Shown here in pieces: positions 59,991 through 64,000 of a stretch of DNA of 64,000 nt (position 1 is the stretch's first letter; every line of letters starts with the position of its first letter). The notes under the pieces were generated by a model. It ran no database searches and was not told the DNA's origin. It saw only the letters and a program-made list of their open reading frames with translations. A program made the translations under genes and the position numbers. The stretch is taken from assembly GCA_963715635.1 (NCBI GenBank), contig OY970261.1:1674001-1738000 (forward strand), in the 5' to 3' direction. The stretch comes from JAPKZH01 sp963715635 (GTDB taxonomy: Bacteria > Acidobacteriota > Aminicenantia > Aminicenantales > UBA4085).

Positions 59991-61583
59991 TTACTTGTTC
60001 AACTTCCTCTTGTATGCCCGCCAAGTGACCGCCCACGCATCGGGATCGTCAAACGATTCCTGGTCAATCTTGTGGACGGTGCTGTTGTGCGGCGCGGTGT
60101 GGACAATCTCAGGATTTGTGTATGCCTCATTCGCAATGTGCTTGAGGATGGTGATGTATTCGTCGAGGTCTTGTCTTGAATAAGACTCGGTGGGTTCGAG
60201 GGTCATCGGTTCAGGCACCACGAACGGGTGGTGACTCGTCCAGTAGTGTGTGCCAAAATCAGCCGCGCGGAAACCGATCTCCTCCGAATGTACGCCCGTA
60301 TCGTTGGTCAGCCCTTCCCACGAGTAACGCACCTGCTCGATGCGGCGTTTGCCCTTTGCGTATGGCGCGCTTGCGCCGCGAATCTCAAGCACCTTGTTGA
60401 GCAGGTAGTTGTTGTTGAGAACCGCGATCTCAGCCACTTCACGCAAACCATCCGCGCCAAGACTCATGATCCACGCGTAAGCCTTCAGCATGTTCCCTGT
60501 CACGCCATACCAGGGACGAATCTTGCCAACGCTCTGGGGGCGGTTGAAATCGAGATAGTATGAAGTCCCATCGAACTCAATAGTCGGGATCGGCAGGAAG
60601 GGAGCCATCTCCTTTTTTACACAGCAGGCGCCCGAGGCAGGTCCGCCACAGCCGTGAGGCGTGGAAAAGGTCTTGTGCAGATTGAAGTGGCAGACATCGA
60701 AGCCCGCGTCGCGCGCCCGCGTGATTCCCAACAGACCGTTGGCGTTTGCCTGGTCATACGAGCAGAGTCCGCCCGCTGCGTGGACAAGGTCTACAAATTC
60801 CACAATACGAGAATTGAAGATTCCCGTGTCCTCAGGGTTGGTGATGAGCAGCGCGGCGGTCCGCTCCGAGACGGCGGCTTTCAACGCTTCGAAATCGGGA
60901 TAGCCATCGGCATCGGGAGGCAGCGTGATAATTTTGTATCCCGCTACCTTTGCCGCCGCGGCATTCGACGGATGCGAGAAAGAGGATGTGATGATCTCGC
61001 TGCGCTTTCGACCTTCGCCGCGTGATTCGTGAAAGGCGCGAATCATCGCGATGTTGGCGTAGATTGCCGCCGACCCTGCCCCAGGTTGGAGGGTGACGCG
61101 GTCCATACCAGAAATTTCCTTGAGCATTTCCTCAAGGCGGTACATCACTTCGAGGATACCCTGCACGGTCGAAAGCGGCTGGAGCGGATGCAGTTCACTC
61201 AACTTGTGCGAACGCGCCAATTGGTCGTTGACCTTCGGGCTGTACTTCATGGTGCAGGTTCCCTGACCGACGTCAATGTTCAAGTCCACGCCAAGGTTTT
61301 CCTGTGAGAGCCGCATATAATGGCGCAGCACATGCACCTGCGACATCTCAGGCAGTGCGGGCGCGGTCTTGCGTTTCAAACTCGCGGGCAGGTTGTCGAA
61401 CACATCGCCAGCGGCTTGGACGATCGCGGCTTCGGGTTCGGGAGGCAGCACGCCGCGCTGACCCGCAGAACTCAACTCAAAAATCAGAGGCTCATCCCAA
61501 CGTGCCTGATGGAAGCGCCGCAACGCGGGCTTGGGTGCGACGGCTTTCGGCGCGCCGAGTTTCTTTGGTGTTGCGTGTGTCAT
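59991..61583 (-). CDS. gcvPB: Glycine dehydrogenase (decarboxylating) subunit 2
   Basis: This 530-residue PLP enzyme is the C-terminal half of the glycine cleavage P protein. The PLP lysine lies in CHFNLHKTFSTPHGCGGPASG (read as HFNLHKTF, then the glycine loop), with NPEDTGIFNSRIVEFV and CSYDQANANGLLGIT upstream. It binds subunit 1, decarboxylates glycine and loads aminomethyl on the lipoyl H protein. Its stop is followed by a palindrome, and its ATG overlaps the gcvPA stop by four bases. The T, H and L protein genes are not in the window. Confidence 0.93.
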   Translation of the reverse strand: MTHATPKKLGAPKAVAPKPALRRFHQARWDEPLIFELSSAGQRGVLPPEPEAAIVQAAGDVFDNLPASLKRKTAPALPEMSQVHVLRHYMRLSQENLGVDLNIDVGQGTCTMKYSPKVNDQLARSHKLSELHPLQPLSTVQGILEVMYRLEEMLKEISGMDRVTLQPGAGSAAIYANIAMIRAFHESRGEGRKRSEIITSSFSHPSNAAAAKVAGYKIITLPPDADGYPDFEALKAAVSERTAALLITNPEDTGIFNSRIVEFVDLVHAAGGLCSYDQANANGLLGITRARDAGFDVCHFNLHKTFSTPHGCGGPASGACCVKKEMAPFLPIPTIEFDGTSYYLDFNRPQSVGKIRPWYGVTGNMLKAYAWIMSLGADGLREVAEIAVLNNNYLLNKVLEIRGASAPYAKGKRRIEQVRYSWEGLTNDTGVHSEEIGFRAADFGTHYWTSHHPFVVPEPMTLEPTESYSRQDLDEYITILKHIANEAYTNPEIVHTAPHNSTVHKIDQESFDDPDAWAVTWRAYKRKLNK

Positions 61584-62974
61584 TTCACGGCCTCCTGGAT
61601 TGCATTCACGAGCACGTCAATATCCGCCTGCGTGTGGACTTCGGTCACGCAATACAAAGCGCTCTGTCCCAATGACGGAAATTCCGCGCTCAAGTCCTTG
61701 CCGCCGAAGATGCCTTTTTCGTGCAAGGCCTGATTGATCCGTCCGGCGGTTTTGCCTGTCTTGTCGAAATTGACGACGAACTCTTTGAAGTGCGGCGTGT
61801 TGGGAAAATGCGTCTTCACTCCCGCCACCTGATTCAGTTTTCTGATGGCGTATCTTGCCCGCTGCATGATTCCCTGTCCGAGCTCCACCATGCCCTGCGG
61901 ACCCATCAAGGCCATGTACACACCCGCCGTGATGCCCCACAACGCGGCGGCGGTGCCCACCCACTCCTTGCCTTCCTCACGCACCGCAAACGACGTTCGT
62001 TCATACGCCACATCGCCAAATCCGTACTCACCTTCAACACATGTCGTCGCCACGCCAAACAAACGTGACGGAAACTCCATTACGAATTTCTCTTCATCAC
62101 GTGATGCGATGAAGCCCGCTTGTCCGCTGCCATAATTCATGTGGATACCCAATGACTGAATATCGCCGCAAGCGATGTCGCCGCCATACTCGGCGGGCGG
62201 GTTGATGACTCCGAGCGAGATCGGGTCCACACCGACGACGAATATCGCGCCGTTCTCATGGGCAATCTTGCCAATCTCTTCCGCCTGCGTTTCAAGAAAA
62301 CCCAAATAGGACGGATTCTCGATAAAGACCGCCGCGGTCTGGGCGTCGATCTGCTTGCGTAGCGCGTTCAAGTCCATCAAACCAGTGGATGGGTCGAAGG
62401 GAACCAGTTCCACTTCCATATCGGGCTTGATGTAGCCGCGGACCATCGAGAGTTTATCGGGCATCACCGTCGCAGGCAGGAGCGCAACATTTCTGCCAGT
62501 GATACGTCCCGCCATGCGGAGGGCTGTCCCAGTCGCCTGAAAACCGTCATAGACAGGCACATTGACCACATCCATGTTCAGTAATTCAGCCATCATGCTT
62601 TCATATTCGAACAACGCCTGAAAACGTCCGTGATCTTCGTAGGGCTCGCCCGCATACGCCGTGAGGAATTCACCGCGCGAGTTGACCTCGTCACACACCG
62701 CAGGGATATGATGCTGCGCGCACCCCGCGCCGAGGAAACTCAGCATCTCGCGTGTGGACTTGTTCTTCGAAAGCAATCCTTCCACGTGGCGCACCAGCGC
62801 GGCTTCCGAGAGAAGCGGCTCCGGCAACTTCATCTTGCGTTTCAAGCGGATGGAGTCGGGAATGTCCCCGTAGAATTCCTCCACGCTTTTGGCATTCACC
62901 GCCTTCAGCATTGCCTCCTTCGTGGCTGGCACGGAATTGGGAATATAGGGATAGACGATTTTCTTTTGGCTCAT
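61580..62974 (-). CDS. gcvPA: Glycine dehydrogenase (decarboxylating) subunit 1
   Basis: This 464-residue protein is the N-terminal half of the split P protein. It starts VYPYIPNSVPATKEAML and has FLGAGCAQHHIPAV near residue 98, LTAYAGEPYEDHGRF near 122, NMDVVNVPVYDGFQATG near 152, and GYGSGQAGFIASRDEE-like NYGSGQAGFIASRD near 278. With GcvPB it forms the heterotetramer found in many anaerobes and thermophiles. GGAG precedes the ATG, and a perfect-consensus promoter lies 45 bases upstream. It leads the minus-strand gene run. Confidence 0.94.
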   Translation of the reverse strand: MSQKKIVYPYIPNSVPATKEAMLKAVNAKSVEEFYGDIPDSIRLKRKMKLPEPLLSEAALVRHVEGLLSKNKSTREMLSFLGAGCAQHHIPAVCDEVNSRGEFLTAYAGEPYEDHGRFQALFEYESMMAELLNMDVVNVPVYDGFQATGTALRMAGRITGRNVALLPATVMPDKLSMVRGYIKPDMEVELVPFDPSTGLMDLNALRKQIDAQTAAVFIENPSYLGFLETQAEEIGKIAHENGAIFVVGVDPISLGVINPPAEYGGDIACGDIQSLGIHMNYGSGQAGFIASRDEEKFVMEFPSRLFGVATTCVEGEYGFGDVAYERTSFAVREEGKEWVGTAAALWGITAGVYMALMGPQGMVELGQGIMQRARYAIRKLNQVAGVKTHFPNTPHFKEFVVNFDKTGKTAGRINQALHEKGIFGGKDLSAEFPSLGQSALYCVTEVHTQADIDVLVNAIQEAVK

Positions 62975-63460
62975 AGGGTTGCTCCATTTTTGCCCATACT
63001 GTTATGGATTTTCAGCATATTATAATTCAAGTCAGAAAGTTGTCAACTCGGGTCTTGATCTAAGACGCGGATCTGAACAACACTCGAGTTGACAGACGTT
63101 AGATACCCCATCAAATTCCTTGTCCAGATTCTTTTGCCTCGCGAGTTCAAGACTGGCCGTTAACGTTTCCATCGGTGTGCCGCTTTCCAATCGGAGCGCG
63201 GCTCCCGGACGACAAGATAAGCAAGGACCTCTCGGGTAAAGATCCAGAAGATGAAGATCGGTTCAAGAAGCGGGGCGGTGACGCGGCTTCGTCGATAACG
63301 TGGCTCGAAGGTATCTAAACTGTGGGGTCGAAGAAGCAGATTTCGCTCGTGTTCCTTGCTTTTCCGCGATCCATTCCCTGAGGAAGCACCTGAATTCTTG
63401 TTAAGAAAATTGTAAGATATACCGAATAATGGATGATTTACAATAATGAAGGAGGATACG
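62975..63460. other. 486-bp divergent region between gcvPA and the MttB-like gene
   Basis: This holds the gcvPA promoter near 63019-63046 and a 10-bp inverted repeat, TGTCAACTCG (63041-63050) with CGAGTTGACA (63085-63094), that could be an operator. A minus-strand frame ending at 63160 has a membrane-like tail (PLLEPIFIFWIFTREVLAYL), perhaps the end of a lost membrane protein gene. No intact gene is visible. The ribosome-binding site AAGGAGG of the MttB-like gene is at 63449-63455. Confidence 0.5.
63019..63046 (-). promoter_or_regulatory. Consensus sigma70 promoter for the gcvPA run
   Basis: On the minus strand TTGACA (63046-63041) is followed after 16 bases by TATAAT (63024-63019), both perfect matches to the sigma70 consensus. 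The start codon of gcvPA is at 62974. The -35 is part of the left arm of the 10-bp inverted repeat described for this gap. Confidence 0.8.
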
Positions 63461-64000
63461 ATGTTAGAGACGAGGAGACCAAAGCTGGACATGCTGTCCA
63501 AATCATTCATCGACCAGATTGTTTCTGAAGCATTGGATGTTCTGGGAAAAAAGGGCGTGCTCATCGAGAACGATGAAGCGTTGCGGCTTCTGGCAGACGC
63601 AGGATGCGAATGTAAAGGGCAAACGGTGTCGTTCAAGCAAAACCTTGTCGAAGAGTCCCTGAAAACCACTGCTCATTCCATCAAAGTATTTGAGCGCAGC
63701 GGCGATCTGGCGATGACTCTGGAAGGTGATGCGATTCACTTTGATCCGGGCTCCGGGGCGTTGACGATTTTGGATCCGGTTACATTGGAAGAAAGAAAGC
63801 CGGTAACCAAGGATCTCATCCGTTTTGCGATATTGACGGATGCCCTCCCTCACATTGCGGCACAGAGTACAGAGATGATTTCCACCGATGTCCCCGAAGC
63901 CATGCAGGACAGGTATCGGTTATACATCGGGCTGCAGTTCAGCAAAAAACCGGTAGTGACGGGTACTTTTGCTGTGGAGAGCTTTGAGATCATGAAAGAT
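63461..64000 (+). CDS. MttB-family (trimethylamine methyltransferase-like) protein, 5' part
   Basis: The ATG at 63461 follows AAGGAGG, and 180 residues are visible before the window ends. The pattern is that of MttB-family proteins: FIDQIVSEALDVLGKKGVLI near residue 15, DAGCECKGQTVSF near 46, and HFDPGSGALTILDP near 94, followed by PVTKDLIRFAILTDAL. The family includes pyrrolysine-containing trimethylamine methyltransferases and non-pyrrolysine members that demethylate glycine betaine, proline betaine, carnitine or other quaternary amines for corrinoid proteins. The position where pyrrolysine would occur lies outside the window, so the type is open. It is divergent from gcvPA, as one might expect if a methylated glycine is demethylated and then cleaved. 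Confidence 0.85.
   Translation, partial: MLETRRPKLDMLSKSFIDQIVSEALDVLGKKGVLIENDEALRLLADAGCECKGQTVSFKQNLVEESLKTTAHSIKVFERSGDLAMTLEGDAIHFDPGSGALTILDPVTLEERKPVTKDLIRFAILTDALPHIAAQSTEMISTDVPEAMQDRYRLYIGLQFSKKPVVTGTFAVESFEIMKD

Noticed and set aside
63160..63669. A 169-codon minus-strand frame
   Set aside because: Its first half is antisense to the MttB-like gene. Only the last 50 codons look protein-like, so it is mentioned as a possible gene tail, not as a gene.
1..64000. CRISPR arrays, rRNA genes and toxin-antitoxin pairs
   Set aside because: I looked for regularly spaced repeats, rRNA core sequences and small paired genes and found none.

Overview
The window reads as two different bacterial genomes, or one genome carrying a transferred block. 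Bases 1 to about 56.85 kb come from a Gram-negative bacterium. The signs are two Oar-like TonB-dependent outer-membrane proteins with C-terminal Phe, a heptose/LPS operon (hldA, hldE-C domain, heptosyltransferase), lipoproteins and RpoE-type sigma factors. Together with TPR-linked Ser/Thr kinases, a NamZ (DUF1343) lipoprotein and an archaeal-type HMG-CoA synthase, this suggests an Acidobacteriota/Aminicenantota-like organism. That lineage call is inference. Bases from about 57.0 kb to the end look different: nested GTCATTGC...GAAGCAATCT palindromes between genes, a perfect-consensus sigma70 promoter, and gene types common in Anaerolineae (Chloroflexota). The change lies just right of an intact insertion sequence.

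Layout. 0-4.3 kb: a secreted protein, a PIG-L deacetylase and a xylulokinase-like kinase. 4.4-13.6 kb (minus): a URO-D-like protein with a glutamine-synthetase homologue, NamZ, a two-gene ABC exporter whose permease is frameshifted, an HGSNAT-like acyltransferase coupled to a Tat-exported aldo/keto reductase, and a small membrane ORF. 13.7-20.3 kb: two large outer-membrane receptors with their own promoters and terminators. 20.4-26.3 kb: a PH-domain membrane protein and two Ser/Thr kinases with TPR tails. 26.5-28.8 kb: tRNA-Leu(CAA) followed by a low-density, partly decayed accessory stretch with a discoidin-domain protein. 28.8-33.1 kb: a nucleoside deaminase, the heptose operon and trmH. 33.1-35.8 kb: an ECF sigma factor, a membrane partner and a DegP-like protein that has lost its catalytic His and Asp. 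36-42.6 kb: a 240-bp imperfect palindrome, an Old-Yellow-Enzyme protein, a DEAD-box helicase, a DMT transporter with a His-rich tail, a GH28 enzyme and a pirin.

42.7-49.85 kb is the most interesting operon. It holds an archaeal-type HMG-CoA synthase, its thiolase and DUF35 partners, a methylcrotonyl-CoA-type carboxylase (beta subunit plus separate biotin carboxylase and biotin carrier) and a methylglutaconyl-CoA hydratase-like enzyme. These enzymes join leucine breakdown to acetyl-CoA through HMG-CoA, or the reverse, with no HMG-CoA lyase in the cluster. 50.1-53.3 kb is an envelope-stress module: ECF sigma, zinc anti-sigma, two LiaI/LiaF-like membrane proteins and a DUF4097 protein, behind an RpoE-type promoter.

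53.3-56.85 kb: an unknown helical protein, a lipoate ligase, tRNA-Gly(CCC) and an IS1202-like insertion sequence flanked by a 16-bp target duplication. 57.0-64 kb: two SDR oxidoreductases, an AcoX/NAD-kinase-like protein, gcvPB and gcvPA (minus), then the start of an MttB-family methyltransferase (plus). Three reading frames (ABC permease, thiolase, DUF4097 protein) are each broken by a single-base shift, so either base-level assembly errors or real gene decay must be considered. No rRNA genes or CRISPR arrays were seen.
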